Assembly: GCA_016786865.1 (NCBI GenBank)
Contig: JAEUVE010000010.1
Span: 62,001-126,000, forward strand
Length of the DNA stretch: 64,000 bases
DNA from: Sediminibacterium sp.
GTDB lineage: Bacteria; Bacteroidota; Bacteroidia; Chitinophagales; Chitinophagaceae
Reading direction: 5' to 3'
This document shows positions 24,678 through 33,641 of the stretch, one piece after another. The translations under genes and the position numbers were made by a program. The number at the start of each line of letters is the position of its first letter. The stretch's first letter is position 1. The notes below the pieces were generated by a model. The model worked only from the letters and a program-made list of their open reading frames with translations. It ran no database searches and was not told where the DNA came from.

Positions 24678-25406
24678 ATGGAAAAAACACTTTGTCTGGA
24701 TTTTGGGAATACCCGCTTAAAAGCTGCTGTATTCAGCGGGCGGAATTTTGTGGAGGAGCTGGTGCTACCCGACGCATCGCCCGAAACCATACTGGAACTG
24801 ATCCGCAAATACCAACCCACCAAGAGCATACTGTCTTCCGTAATCCGCCACCCGACAGAAATAGAAGCGCTGCTGAAAACACATACCCGGTTTCATCCGC
24901 TCGGACATACCAGCCAATTAAGCTTCAGCACTCCCGTTGGGAAGCCCGAAACCATCGGGGCCGACCGGTTGGCCATGTGTGCAGCAGCGGTAGATATGTT
25001 TCCCAACCAGCACAACCTGGCCATCGGGCTTGGATCCTGCATCACGTATAATTTCATCAGTAACCGGCATGAATTTCTGGGAGGAAGCATTTCTCCCGGT
25101 ATGACCATGCGGTTCAGGTCGATGAACGAATACACGGCGCTTTTACCCATGATAGAGCCGGAACACCATTTTCCGCTGGTAGGATACGATACCAAAACCA
25201 ACCTGCTCAGCGGGGTAATTCTGGGAATGTCGAAGGAAATAGATGGTATAATAGACGCATATGCCTTGAAATACAGCAACTTTAACGTGCTGTTAACCGG
25301 GGGCGACATGCCTTTTTTTGTACCACACCTAAAAAACAGGATATTTGCCGACCCAAACCTAATTTATAAAGGCTTATATGCGATTAGTGAGTACAACAAC
25401 AGGTAG
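24678..25406 (+). CDS. coaX: type III pantothenate kinase
   Basis: This 242-residue ASKHA-fold kinase phosphorylates pantothenate in the first step of coenzyme A synthesis. Motifs: LCLDFGNTRLKAAVF (phosphate 1, about 4-18), GADRLAMCAAA (about 94-104), the IGLGSCITYNFI phosphate 2 region (about 116-127) and GGSISPGMTMRFRSM (about 135-149). Type III enzymes resist feedback by CoA. The last 29 nt overlap the start of the next gene, a coupling often seen for coaX in this phylum. Confidence 0.93.
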   Translation: MEKTLCLDFGNTRLKAAVFSGRNFVEELVLPDASPETILELIRKYQPTKSILSSVIRHPTEIEALLKTHTRFHPLGHTSQLSFSTPVGKPETIGADRLAMCAAAVDMFPNQHNLAIGLGSCITYNFISNRHEFLGGSISPGMTMRFRSMNEYTALLPMIEPEHHFPLVGYDTKTNLLSGVILGMSKEIDGIIDAYALKYSNFNVLLTGGDMPFFVPHLKNRIFADPNLIYKGLYAISEYNNR

Positions 25407-26754
25407 GCTGGCTTATGTGGTTAGTTTCATCTTGATTTCATTTCAGTTAACCGCCCAGGTCAACTCCCCGTTCTCCAGGTATGGCATCGGAAATATGATT
25501 GGTTCACAACATGTCATTAGTCGTTCAATGGGGGGCCTTCAGGCAGCTTATGCAGACGGAATGACCAATAATGTGGGTCAGTCGGTCAATTTCAATAACC
25601 CCGCCTCTTACAATTCCTTTTACATGGTATCCTACGATCTGGCGCTATTGCTCGACTCCAGGAGCCTGAAAAGCAATACTCCTACCGGAAAGTTCAGTTC
25701 TGTATACCTGATTCCTTCTTATGTTGCCATCGGCATGCCGCTGAATAAGTCTAAAAGACTGGGTCTGGCTTTCGGATTGCGTCCGGTGAGCAGGATCAAT
25801 TACAATGTGATTACCCGCGAAAGAGTAGCCGGCGATACCATGGGTACCAGCTATGAAGGATCCGGAGGTGTAAACCAGGCTTTTGTGGGAATCGGTAAAA
25901 AATGGAAGAACCTGAGCATTGGCTTTAATACCGGATATACATTTGGTAAAAAAGAAATCAGTACCAAAAAGACCTTCCTCAACGATACCGTTACCTATTA
26001 CCAGTCCAATACTTCATCACTCACCAACTTTGGCAATGCATTTGCGCAAATAGGTGTTCAGTATGAATTCTCTGTTGGTAAAAAAGAGAACAAAGCCACT
26101 AAATCTACCGAGAACTACCTGATTCGTCTGGGAGCTACCGCATCGTTGAAACAAAACCTGAACGCAACCCAGAACCTTACAAGAGAAACCTTCACGGTTG
26201 GTTCATCCGGTAACTATATTGCCATCGACAGCATCGAAAAAACAAATGATGTAAAAGGAAAAGTGGTATTGCCTGCCAGCTACGATGCCGGAATCATGTT
26301 CCGCAAAACCGTAGCCAGCAACAGCGGCTTGTTCGAATTGTGGTCTGTAGGCCTGGAATACAGCACTACCCAGTGGAATGCTTATCGGTTTTACGATAAC
26401 CCGGATGCTTCACTCAACAACAGCTGGAGTATTAAACTGGGTACCCAGTTCAGCCCCAATCCACAGGCCATCAGAAGTTACCTGAGCAATGTGAATTACC
26501 GCTTCGGAATCAATATTGGTAAAGATTATATCAATGCGGATGGCAATGGTCTGAAGCATGCAGCCATCTCTTTTGGCGCGGGATTCCCGATCCGGAAGTG
26601 GAGGGCATATGAAACACAGTTTACTGTGGTACAAACCGGAATACAGTTGGGAAAAAGAGGTTCTTCTATCAACAACGTAACAGAAAGCTACCTGCAACTT
26701 TCACTGGGCTTCAGCCTTACCGACAACTGGTTCATCAAACGGAGATATGATTAA
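25378..26754 (+). CDS. outer-membrane beta-barrel protein (FadL/PorV-like)
   Basis: This 458-residue protein has a signal peptide (about 1-27, ending QLTAQ) followed by NSPFSRYGIGNMIGS and NFNNPASYNSF, as in Bacteroidota barrel proteins related to the FadL transport family. Alternating Gly/aromatic strands run to the C-terminus (YLQLSLGFSL). It starts inside coaX and is followed at once by lptC, so it may take part in lipid or lipopolysaccharide handling at the outer membrane. That role is inferred from position only. Confidence 0.75.
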   Translation: MRLVSTTTGRLAYVVSFILISFQLTAQVNSPFSRYGIGNMIGSQHVISRSMGGLQAAYADGMTNNVGQSVNFNNPASYNSFYMVSYDLALLLDSRSLKSNTPTGKFSSVYLIPSYVAIGMPLNKSKRLGLAFGLRPVSRINYNVITRERVAGDTMGTSYEGSGGVNQAFVGIGKKWKNLSIGFNTGYTFGKKEISTKKTFLNDTVTYYQSNTSSLTNFGNAFAQIGVQYEFSVGKKENKATKSTENYLIRLGATASLKQNLNATQNLTRETFTVGSSGNYIAIDSIEKTNDVKGKVVLPASYDAGIMFRKTVASNSGLFELWSVGLEYSTTQWNAYRFYDNPDASLNNSWSIKLGTQFSPNPQAIRSYLSNVNYRFGINIGKDYINADGNGLKHAAISFGAGFPIRKWRAYETQFTVVQTGIQLGKRGSSINNVTESYLQLSLGFSLTDNWFIKRRYD

Positions 26755-26770
26755 TTTTCGCACCGATATC

Positions 26771-27400
26771 ATGCAAAGGAATTGGATTGCAGCCCTTGTT
26801 CTGGGCTGCTTTTTTATGGTCTCCTGCGAAAACGATGTGAACGAGGTAAAACAACTGGGCGTTAAAAAGCCCGGAGTAGAAGAAGGCATTGATATTGTGA
26901 GCTACCTGAGTGTAAACGGTGTAATGAAGGCCAAACTCACGGCTCCGTTACTGCTGCGCTACCAGGGAGACAGTGCTTTGAAATCAGAATTCCCCAAATC
27001 GCTGTATGTGGAGTTCTACAACGACAGCGCCAAAGTAGAAAGCACCCTGCGGGCCAAATATGGCAGGTACCTCGAACAGGATAAAAAAATTTACTTACGA
27101 GACAGTGTGGTCATTATCCGGATCAATGGCGACACACTCCATACCAGTGAACTGTACTGGGATCAGATAGCGGAGAAATTTTACACCGATAAATTTGTGG
27201 AGATCAGCCAGCGGCAACCCCGGCAAAAACTCTTTGCCCGGAAGGGGTTTACGTCTAACCAGCAGCTGACGCAGATCACCTACAACGAGCTACAGCCCGG
27301 CAGTTTCATCATACTTCCGGATAGCGCATCCAACCCTGCCTCCCCGGTAAGCCCGGCACCGGGTACAGCGGCACCCGCAACCGTACCGGTAAAACAATAA
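26771..27400 (+). CDS. lptC: LptC-like LPS export protein, lipid-anchored
   Basis: The 209-residue product starts at the ATG at 26771, which gives a lipoprotein signal with Cys19 (FMVSCEN); an earlier in-frame ATG at 26747 would add eight residues. The LptC/YrbK beta-jellyroll covers about 35-170, with alternating strands such as GVMKAKLTAPLLLRYQGD, then YVEFYND and LRAKYGRYLEQDKKIYLRDSV. LptC accepts lipopolysaccharide from the LptB2FG transporter and hands it to the periplasmic bridge. Bacteroidota versions are often lipoproteins. A Pro/Ala-rich tail ends the protein (about 180-209). Confidence 0.82.
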   Translation: MQRNWIAALVLGCFFMVSCENDVNEVKQLGVKKPGVEEGIDIVSYLSVNGVMKAKLTAPLLLRYQGDSALKSEFPKSLYVEFYNDSAKVESTLRAKYGRYLEQDKKIYLRDSVVIIRINGDTLHTSELYWDQIAEKFYTDKFVEISQRQPRQKLFARKGFTSNQQLTQITYNELQPGSFIILPDSASNPASPVSPAPGTAAPATVPVKQ

Positions 27401-27453
27401 GTTCATTTACAGGTGAACGAGTGTTCGTAATTTTACCCTCTAAAACAACAATC

Positions 27454-28443
27454 ATGGAATACAGGATCATGGGCAAAACCGGCCTGCAACTGAGTGTACT
27501 CAGTTTTGGCAGCTGGGTTACTTTTCACAAGCAGATAGGCGATAACAGTGCAGACGAGCTGATGGGTATTGCCTACGATAACGGAATCAACTTTTTCGAC
27601 AATGCCGAAGTATATGCATTGGGCGAAAGTGAAAAAATGATGGGACGGGTACTGAAAGCCAAAAACTGGGACCGAACCTCCTATGTATTGTCGTCTAAGG
27701 CATTTTTTGGATGGAGGGGAAAAGACAATAAGCCCAATCAGACCGGATTAAGCCGCAAACACCTTACAGAAGCCTGCAATGAAGCGCTGCAGCGCATGCA
27801 GACCGATTACCTCGATTTGTTTTATTGCCACAGACCCGATAAAAATGTACCCATCGAAGAAGTGGTCTTAACCATGAATACCCTGATACAGCAGGGTAAA
27901 ATTCTGTACTGGGGAACCAGTGAATGGAGTGGCGTGGAAATCATGGAAGCCCACCGCGTAGCCCAGGCATATCGGCTGATAGGTCCATCGGTGGAGCAAC
28001 CGCAATACAATCTTTTTGAAAGACATAAAATCGAAAACGATTACCTGGAAGTATATAAAAATGTAGGCCTGGGCACGACCATCTGGAGCCCGCTGGCATC
28101 CGGACTGCTGACCGGCAAATACAACAATGGTATTCCGGAAGGAAGCAGACTGGCTGTAGAAGGCTTTGACTGGCTGAAAGAAAAAACCCTGGTAGCATCC
28201 AAGATCGAAAAAGTGAAGCAACTGCAGGCGCTGGCCACAGAGCTGGGCGTTTCGCTGGCTGCATTGAGCATAGCCTGGTGTGTGAAGAACCCGCACGTAA
28301 CCACCGCCATCCTCGGCGCCACCAAAAAGGAACAGCTTACCGATAACCTGAAAGCCCTGGAAGTAATGCCACTGCTTACACCGGAAGTGATGGACAGGAT
28401 TGAAGCCATCATGCAAAACAAACCGGTTCTTGCAGAATACTAA
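27454..28443 (+). CDS. aldo/keto reductase, potassium-channel beta-subunit-like
   Basis: This 329-residue TIM-barrel NADPH oxidoreductase begins MEYRIMGKTGLQLSVLSFGSW. The catalytic set is present: Asp in FFDNAEVYALGESE with Tyr about 55, Lys in LSSKAFFGW (about 85) and His in LFYCHRPD (about 119). The WSGVEIMEA and QPQYNLFER segments are typical of the Kv-beta branch. The ATG at 27454 is chosen over 27421 because it matches the family start. It is a single gene ending in a clear terminator; the physiological carbonyl substrate is unknown. Confidence 0.92.
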   Translation: MEYRIMGKTGLQLSVLSFGSWVTFHKQIGDNSADELMGIAYDNGINFFDNAEVYALGESEKMMGRVLKAKNWDRTSYVLSSKAFFGWRGKDNKPNQTGLSRKHLTEACNEALQRMQTDYLDLFYCHRPDKNVPIEEVVLTMNTLIQQGKILYWGTSEWSGVEIMEAHRVAQAYRLIGPSVEQPQYNLFERHKIENDYLEVYKNVGLGTTIWSPLASGLLTGKYNNGIPEGSRLAVEGFDWLKEKTLVASKIEKVKQLQALATELGVSLAALSIAWCVKNPHVTTAILGATKKEQLTDNLKALEVMPLLTPEVMDRIEAIMQNKPVLAEY

Positions 28444-28462
28444 TCATGTAAAAAGACCGTTC

Positions 28463-28497
28463 AAAAGGCAGGGAATACCACCCTGCCTTTTGTTTTT
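28463..28497 (+). terminator. rho-independent terminator after the aldo/keto reductase
   Basis: AAAAGGCAGGG (28463-28473) pairs perfectly with CCCTGCCTTTT (28481-28491) around a 7-nt loop. TGTTTTT follows. Confidence 0.88.
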
Positions 28498-28569
28498 AGC
28501 CCCCCTGAAAAAAATCCTACCTTTTTTCCAACCTTTTCATCTTACCCCACTCCTATACAAGACGACTGA

Positions 28570-29121
28570 TTGGAACAGGAACTAACCATACAAACGGCTG
28601 TTGTGAAAAAGGCCTGCAAAGGAGATGCAGCAGCCCGAACATGGTTGTATGAACAATACAGCAAAGCCATGTTCAACATTTGTATGCGGATGGCCTCGGA
28701 CAGATCAGCAGCAGAAGATCTTTTACAGGACGCATTCATTATTGCCTTCAACAAACTGCATCAGCTGAAGCAACCAGAACAATTTGGCGGCTGGCTGAAA
28801 AGAATTGTTGTAAATGAATGTATCCGGTATACCAAAAAGAAAGTGCGATGGCAGGACCTGGAAAACACCGACCTGAACAACTTAGCAGAAGAGGAAACAG
28901 CATGGTGGAAAACCGTGGATCTGCAAATGATTCACCGGGAAATCAAGGGCCTGCCCGAAGGGTGCAGACAGGTATTTACCCTGTACGTTACCGAGGATTA
29001 TTCGCACCGGGAAATAGCAACAGAGCTGGGCATTTCGGAATCCACCAGCAAGAGCCAGTACCACCGGGCAAAACAATTATTAAAAGAGCGCATCACCAAA
29101 ATGATCGTAGTGCATGGATGA
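28570..29121 (+). CDS. ECF-type RNA polymerase sigma factor
   Basis: This 183-residue sigma-70 family protein has region 2 at about 30-90 (MFNICMRMASDRSAAEDLLQDAFIIAF, then FGGWLKRIVVNECIR) and region 4 at about 125-175 (LPEGCRQVFTLYVTEDYSHREIATELGISESTSKSQYHRAK). The start is the TTG at 28570; no ATG exists before the first conserved helix, and a GTG at about residue 13 is the alternative. It overlaps the next gene, a probable anti-sigma factor, by 8 nt. The pair and the DUF4097 gene form one operon. Confidence 0.9.
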   Translation: MEQELTIQTAVVKKACKGDAAARTWLYEQYSKAMFNICMRMASDRSAAEDLLQDAFIIAFNKLHQLKQPEQFGGWLKRIVVNECIRYTKKKVRWQDLENTDLNNLAEEETAWWKTVDLQMIHREIKGLPEGCRQVFTLYVTEDYSHREIATELGISESTSKSQYHRAKQLLKERITKMIVVHG

Positions 29122-29860
29122 GTTGAAAAAATACATACAGGCCAACAGGGCAGCGCTGGACGGCGATGAACCGGCTCCAAAACTATTGGGGCAGATCCTT
29201 GCCAAGGTTGAGCCCGCTCCCCCAAAATCGGTTCCGGTAATCCGGATCATCCGCTGGGCAGCAGCCGCCTGCATCCTTGGTCTTGCCGGGGTGGGACTTT
29301 GGTCTATCCTCGACCAGGGCCAGCCGGCAGCGCCCCAAAAAAATGAAGCGCTGGCCTCCAACAACCGCAAGCCGGCCCCGGTAAGCAAAGCCATATTACC
29401 AGAAGCACAGCCGGCAAGCCTTGCAGGCAACAACAACACGCAACCAAATACTTACCCGTTGCAACATTCCCCCGAAATGAGCAAGGCTGCCGCAGCTTCA
29501 CCTGTACAGGGTACAGATGGTAATATGGAAGCATTCCGGAATATCCAGGCCGGTTTTATACAGGTCATCAACCTGCAGAAAGCCCGGATCAACACCCTTC
29601 CGATGTATGCAGAATCGGCAGATTATTTCAAGGACTTTAGTATAGAAATCAGGCAGATGGAGAAAGAAGAGAAAATCATTTTATCGGCCATTTCCAAGCG
29701 TGGAATCAACAATGATTTACTGGACCAGCTCATCCATCTTTATCAGCAAAAGTTAACCATTCTGAAACAGCTGCAGCTGGAGATGAATAAAACCAACAAT
29801 CGATACAAACAAAACCGTGGGCCGGTAGATACTACCCGCTCCTATTTCATCAGCATTTAA
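29114..29860 (+). CDS. probable membrane anti-sigma factor
   Basis: This 248-residue protein has a short cytoplasmic N-terminus (MDELKKYIQANRAALDGDEP), a single membrane helix at about 48-66 (WAAAACILGLAGVGLWSIL), a low-complexity Pro/Ala/Asn linker (about 70-130) and a C-terminal helical, Gln/Lys-rich part (about 140-240). The layout and the overlap with the sigma gene indicate an anti-sigma factor that holds the sigma at the inner membrane. No zinc HxxxCxxC motif is present, so it is not of the ZAS type. Confidence 0.65.
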   Translation: MDELKKYIQANRAALDGDEPAPKLLGQILAKVEPAPPKSVPVIRIIRWAAAACILGLAGVGLWSILDQGQPAAPQKNEALASNNRKPAPVSKAILPEAQPASLAGNNNTQPNTYPLQHSPEMSKAAAASPVQGTDGNMEAFRNIQAGFIQVINLQKARINTLPMYAESADYFKDFSIEIRQMEKEEKIILSAISKRGINNDLLDQLIHLYQQKLTILKQLQLEMNKTNNRYKQNRGPVDTTRSYFISI

Positions 29861-29871
29861 ACACGAAGTAT

Positions 29872-31338
29872 ATGAATCGTTCCCCCTTCCTGAAAGGCCT
29901 GGTAGCCTTCACCTTGCTGGCCTGCATAACAGGGCTAACAGCACAATCTGTTCGAACCGTTACGGAAACAAATACACAAACCGGTTCTCCCAAACAGAAA
30001 TCGGTTACCAAAACAACCAGTATCCGCAAAACCAGTTCTGCTCCTGCAGCAGTCAGGGTTTATTCCGATGGATCGGATTTTCCGCCCACGCCACCCACAC
30101 CGGCAGATCCCGGAATGCCGGCCATGCCACCTATGCCAGCCATACCGCCCATGGAGCCTGCTGAAGGCGGAGTATGGATGGAAATGGGCGAAGGAAAACA
30201 GTTTACCGATAAAGACGATCTGAAATCGAAGGAAGTAAGTCAGGAAGTAAGCACATCCAAAACACCGGAAATATTCATCACCAATACCTCCCGCAACATC
30301 ATCATCAAAACCTGGGATCAGCCAAAGGTGAAAGTATCCACCACTGTATACTTTGAAGGAGAGGGCAAACTCAGCGACGAAGAATGGTTCGAAAAAATGA
30401 ACCTCTCGCTCAAAACACTGGGGGGCGCAGTAAAAATCAAATCGGGTAATATCAGCGGAGGCACGTACACTTTCAACGGCAACAGTTTTGGCTGGACCGG
30501 ACAGGGAGGCGTAGCCGTATTCAACGGCGAAGGCATCAGTATTGGCTCAAGGAGCAATACCAAAAGACAGGTTACCATCTATATTCCTGCAGGCAGTAAG
30601 CTGGATGTGGAAAGCAAATATGCCGATGTACAAATTGGCGCAGCATTGGGTACGGCCAATATAGACCTTTCCAATGGCAACCTCGACGCAGAAAATTTCA
30701 GCAAGCTGATCTTGCATTCCAAGTATTCTAATGTATCGGTTGGCAATGTAGCCTATGCAGAAATTGAATTCATGAATGGCCGGTTTTCTGCCAAAAACCT
30801 GGACGATGCCGATTTGGATACCAAGTATTCTACCATAGAAGCGGCCCAGGTAAAAAAAGCAATGATCCGCAGCACCAACGACGAATATGAATTTGAAGAC
30901 ATACAGGAACTGCGGGGAAGAAAAAACTACGGAAACCTGCGCATTACCCGACTGAGCGAATCCTTTGAACTGGATGGCACCAATGCCGATATCAAGATCC
31001 GGAATATCGATGCAGGCGCTACTCTGATCAGGATCGATAATAAGTACGCCGATATCCGCCTGCCGCTGAAACAGGTGAAGAACTTCAACATCCGGTACAG
31101 TGGCGCATTCAGTTCTGTGTACGGCAACTTCGAAAAAACAGCCATGCCGGAAGAAGCCCAAAAAGCCGAAAAGAAAGATCCATCCGTTTCAGACGCAATC
31201 TCAGGCCGGATTGCGCAGGAACTCAGGTTTGCCGGGGAGAGAAATAATATCGAAAACAGGTTTACCGCCAGCGGTGGCGATGGTAAGGGACTTAAAATTG
31301 AGATGAATTGTCAGAATTGCACAGTTGATTTTAAATAA
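29872..31338 (+). CDS. exported DUF4097-type beta-helix protein (putative adhesin)
   Basis: This 488-residue protein has a signal peptide (about 1-25, ending TAQ), a Pro/Met-rich segment (about 65-100, PPTPPTPADP then PPMPAIPPM) and a long repeat of short strands (about 125-400), such as VTIYIPAGSKLDVESKYADVQIG and IDLSNGNLDAENFSKLIL. This pattern matches DUF4097/DUF2807 auto-transporter-like beta helices. It lies 11 bp after the anti-sigma gene and is the likely envelope target or partner of that sigma system. It ends at a terminator hairpin. Confidence 0.78.
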   Translation: MNRSPFLKGLVAFTLLACITGLTAQSVRTVTETNTQTGSPKQKSVTKTTSIRKTSSAPAAVRVYSDGSDFPPTPPTPADPGMPAMPPMPAIPPMEPAEGGVWMEMGEGKQFTDKDDLKSKEVSQEVSTSKTPEIFITNTSRNIIIKTWDQPKVKVSTTVYFEGEGKLSDEEWFEKMNLSLKTLGGAVKIKSGNISGGTYTFNGNSFGWTGQGGVAVFNGEGISIGSRSNTKRQVTIYIPAGSKLDVESKYADVQIGAALGTANIDLSNGNLDAENFSKLILHSKYSNVSVGNVAYAEIEFMNGRFSAKNLDDADLDTKYSTIEAAQVKKAMIRSTNDEYEFEDIQELRGRKNYGNLRITRLSESFELDGTNADIKIRNIDAGATLIRIDNKYADIRLPLKQVKNFNIRYSGAFSSVYGNFEKTAMPEEAQKAEKKDPSVSDAISGRIAQELRFAGERNNIENRFTASGGDGKGLKIEMNCQNCTVDFK

Positions 31339-31383
31339 ATAAAGAAACACAGCCGATTTTCTCATGTTGTTATCATCGGTATC

Positions 31384-31412
31384 GTACCCCGTTTCTACGG
31401 GGTACTTTGTTT
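31384..31412 (+). terminator. terminator after the sigma/anti-sigma/DUF4097 operon
   Basis: GTACCCCGT (31384-31392) pairs with ACGGGGTAC (31397-31405) around a 4-nt loop; TTTGTTT follows. The T tract overlaps the TTTG of the next promoter. Confidence 0.75.
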
Positions 31413-31432
31413 ATGGATATCCCTTAACTTTG
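31406..31432 (+). promoter_or_regulatory. promoter of the CNNM-type gene with almost no leader
   Basis: TTTG (31406-31409) and TAACTTTG (31425-31432) are 15 bp apart, slightly short of the usual spacing. The ATG at 31437 begins 4 nt after the -7 element, so the mRNA would start at or near the first codon. Confidence 0.5.
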
Positions 31433-31436
31433 AAAA

Positions 31437-32696
31437 ATGACACATCTCTATACCATTATTAGTATAGCTGTAACCCTATTGTTCATTGGCTTTTTTGCCG
31501 GCTATGAAATTGCCTTCGTAACTGCCAACCGGCTGAGCATAGAATTGAAGAAAAAGCAGGGTAAAAGAAGCGGTACCATCCTGGCCGGCTTCATGGAGTT
31601 TCCTGCCCGATTCATCAGCACCTGTTTGATCGGCCTGAACTTTTTTCTGGTGATCTATGGATTGCTTTTTGATGAATTGCTCAACAACGGGGTATGGAAC
31701 CCGCTGCATATTCAAAACGAATACCTGAAAATGGCATTCGATACCCTGCTGTCGGCCCTGGTAGTGCTGGTGATCGGAGAATTCCTGCCCAAAGCCATAT
31801 TCCGGGCAAAAAACGACAGCCTGCTCAGCTTTTTTGCGCCGCTGGCTCAATTTTTCCATAACCTCTTCCTGCCGCTGACCAATGTTTTTGTAGATATATC
31901 GCAGTGGATCCTGAAGTACGTATTCAATGTGCGGGTGAACAATAAGAATGAAGTGTTTTCCAAGGTAGACCTGGAGCATTTTTTTCAGCAAACCAAGGAA
32001 CAGGACGAAGAAAGCCAGGAGCTGAATACGGAACTGTTCGAGAATGCCCTCAGTCTTCCCAGTATTAAAATCAGGCAGTGCCTGGTTCCAAGGACCGAGA
32101 TAGTAGCGCTAGACATCAACAGTACCCTGGAGGAGGCCAAGGCCGAATTTGTAAGCACCAAGCTCAGTAAGCTGCTGGTGTACGAAGAAAGCATCGACAA
32201 TATTGTAGGCTATATACACCAGCTGGACCTTTTCAATAAGCCGGAGAACCTCAAAGCCATGCTGCACCCGATTGTAGCCGTACCGGAGAGCATGAGTGCC
32301 ACCGATCTGATCAGTAAGTTTTCCAAAGAAAGAAAAAGCATTGCCTGGGTGGTGGATGAATTTGGCGGCACAGCCGGTATTGTAACCATGGAAGACGTGC
32401 TGGAGGAGATTTTTGGTGAAATCCATGATGAGTACGATGTAGAGGAATTTGTAGAAAAGCAGCTGGCCGAAGACGAATTCATTTTTAGCGGCAGACTGGA
32501 ACTGGACTACCTGAACGAGAAATACGACCTCGGATTTCCGGTAAGCGACTCAGAAACCCTGAGCGGTTACATCATCAATGAGCATGAAACCATTCCCAAG
32601 CAGAAGGAGACCATTATCATTAATAATTTCAAATTCGACATACTTACCGTAAGCGATACCCGCATAGAAATGGTTAAAATGAAGGTTTTGCAATAA
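31437..32696 (+). CDS. hemolysin-family CNNM/CorC-type membrane protein
   Basis: This 419-residue protein has an N-terminal DUF21/CNNM domain with about four membrane helices (about 1-150), two CBS domains at about 205-325 (VPRTEIVALDINSTLEEA, then IAWVVDEFGGTAGIVTMEDVLEEIFGEI) and a C-terminal CorC_HlyC domain (about 340-419, FIFSGRLELDYLNEKY). Members are inner-membrane proteins linked to magnesium or cobalt efflux; the hemolysin name is historical. It stands alone between a terminator and the tatC promoter. Confidence 0.92.
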   Translation: MTHLYTIISIAVTLLFIGFFAGYEIAFVTANRLSIELKKKQGKRSGTILAGFMEFPARFISTCLIGLNFFLVIYGLLFDELLNNGVWNPLHIQNEYLKMAFDTLLSALVVLVIGEFLPKAIFRAKNDSLLSFFAPLAQFFHNLFLPLTNVFVDISQWILKYVFNVRVNNKNEVFSKVDLEHFFQQTKEQDEESQELNTELFENALSLPSIKIRQCLVPRTEIVALDINSTLEEAKAEFVSTKLSKLLVYEESIDNIVGYIHQLDLFNKPENLKAMLHPIVAVPESMSATDLISKFSKERKSIAWVVDEFGGTAGIVTMEDVLEEIFGEIHDEYDVEEFVEKQLAEDEFIFSGRLELDYLNEKYDLGFPVSDSETLSGYIINEHETIPKQKETIIINNFKFDILTVSDTRIEMVKMKVLQ

Positions 32697-32715
32697 AAAC
32701 TCCCCTTCATACCCC

Positions 32716-32723
32716 TAACTTTG
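32716..32723 (+). promoter_or_regulatory. -7 promoter element before tatC
   Basis: TAACTTTG fits TAnnTTTG; the tatC ATG is 25 bp downstream. The nearest TTTG (32687-32690) is 25 bp upstream, farther than usual. Confidence 0.45.
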
Positions 32724-32748
32724 CGGGCTCAGTTCAGCAAGCAGCAAC

Positions 32749-33603
32749 ATGGCATTATTTAACAGATCAGCAGGAGAAGGAAAGGAAGAGATGACTTTTA
32801 TAGATCATCTGGAAGAATTGCGCATTCACATTATCCGCTCCGTGATCGCCATCCTGGTGGGGGCCATCGTGATCTTTATATACCGCAACTGGATCTTCGA
32901 CAATGTTATTGTTGGCCCCATCAACAAAAACTTTATCAGTTATAAAGTACTCTGCGACTTCAGCCACTGGGCACACCTGGGAGATGCACTTTGCATGCCA
33001 CCGGTGGAAGTAACCATGCAGAGCACCACATTTGGCGGGCAGTTCCTGAGCAGCATCACCATGGCCATAGTTGGTGGCATCATCATTGCCTTCCCCTTTA
33101 TATTCTGGGAGTTCTGGCGTTTTGTAAAGCCGGCATTAAAAGAAAAAGAACTGAAGAATACCCGCTTCATCATATTCTGGGTATCCTTTTTCTTTTTCAT
33201 TGGCGCGGCATTTGGCTATTTCTTACTGGGACCATTCACGTTCAATTTCCTGGCGGGATTTCAGCTGGGTACGGAGAACATGATTGTAACCAAGCCCACA
33301 TTCTCCGATTACCTGGATAACCTGACCAATATCATTCTGGGTTGCGGACTGGCATTTGAGTTGCCGGTGCTGGCCTTTATTCTTACCAAGATCGGACTGC
33401 TCACACCTGGTTTTTTACGCGAAACCCGCAAATATGCAGTGGTGGTCATTTTGATTGTAGCCGCATTCATCACCCCAAGCCCCGACTGGATGAGCCAGTT
33501 GATCGTGTTCATACCGCTTTGGATGTTGTATGAATTAAGTATACTGGTTTCTGCAAGGGTGTATAAGAAAGAACAGACAGAAGCCGAGGCAGAATGGGAT
33601 TAA
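32749..33603 (+). CDS. tatC: twin-arginine translocase subunit TatC
   Basis: This 284-residue inner-membrane protein has six helices. The family signature TFIDHLEELRIHIIRS (about 16-31) is the cytoplasmic signal-recognition site before helix 1. FPFIFWEFWRFVKPAL (about 108) carries the conserved Glu-Phe-Trp region, and LGPFTFNFL follows. The first periplasmic loop is longer than in E. coli (about 50-90, with two Cys). TatC binds twin-arginine signals; one likely client, the PLP enzyme at 15.6-16.9 kb, is in the window. No tatA gene is adjacent. Confidence 0.95.
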   Translation: MALFNRSAGEGKEEMTFIDHLEELRIHIIRSVIAILVGAIVIFIYRNWIFDNVIVGPINKNFISYKVLCDFSHWAHLGDALCMPPVEVTMQSTTFGGQFLSSITMAIVGGIIIAFPFIFWEFWRFVKPALKEKELKNTRFIIFWVSFFFFIGAAFGYFLLGPFTFNFLAGFQLGTENMIVTKPTFSDYLDNLTNIILGCGLAFELPVLAFILTKIGLLTPGFLRETRKYAVVVILIVAAFITPSPDWMSQLIVFIPLWMLYELSILVSARVYKKEQTEAEAEWD

Positions 33604-33641
33604 CCATTTACCGGAGAGGATCGCTAACTATTTAAACCTAG

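Noticed and set aside
30060..30165. Repetitive GC-rich stretch that could look like a short tandem array
   Set aside because: It encodes the Pro/Met-rich linker of the DUF4097 protein; the units vary in length and no constant spacer exists, so it is neither a CRISPR array nor a DNA repeat element.
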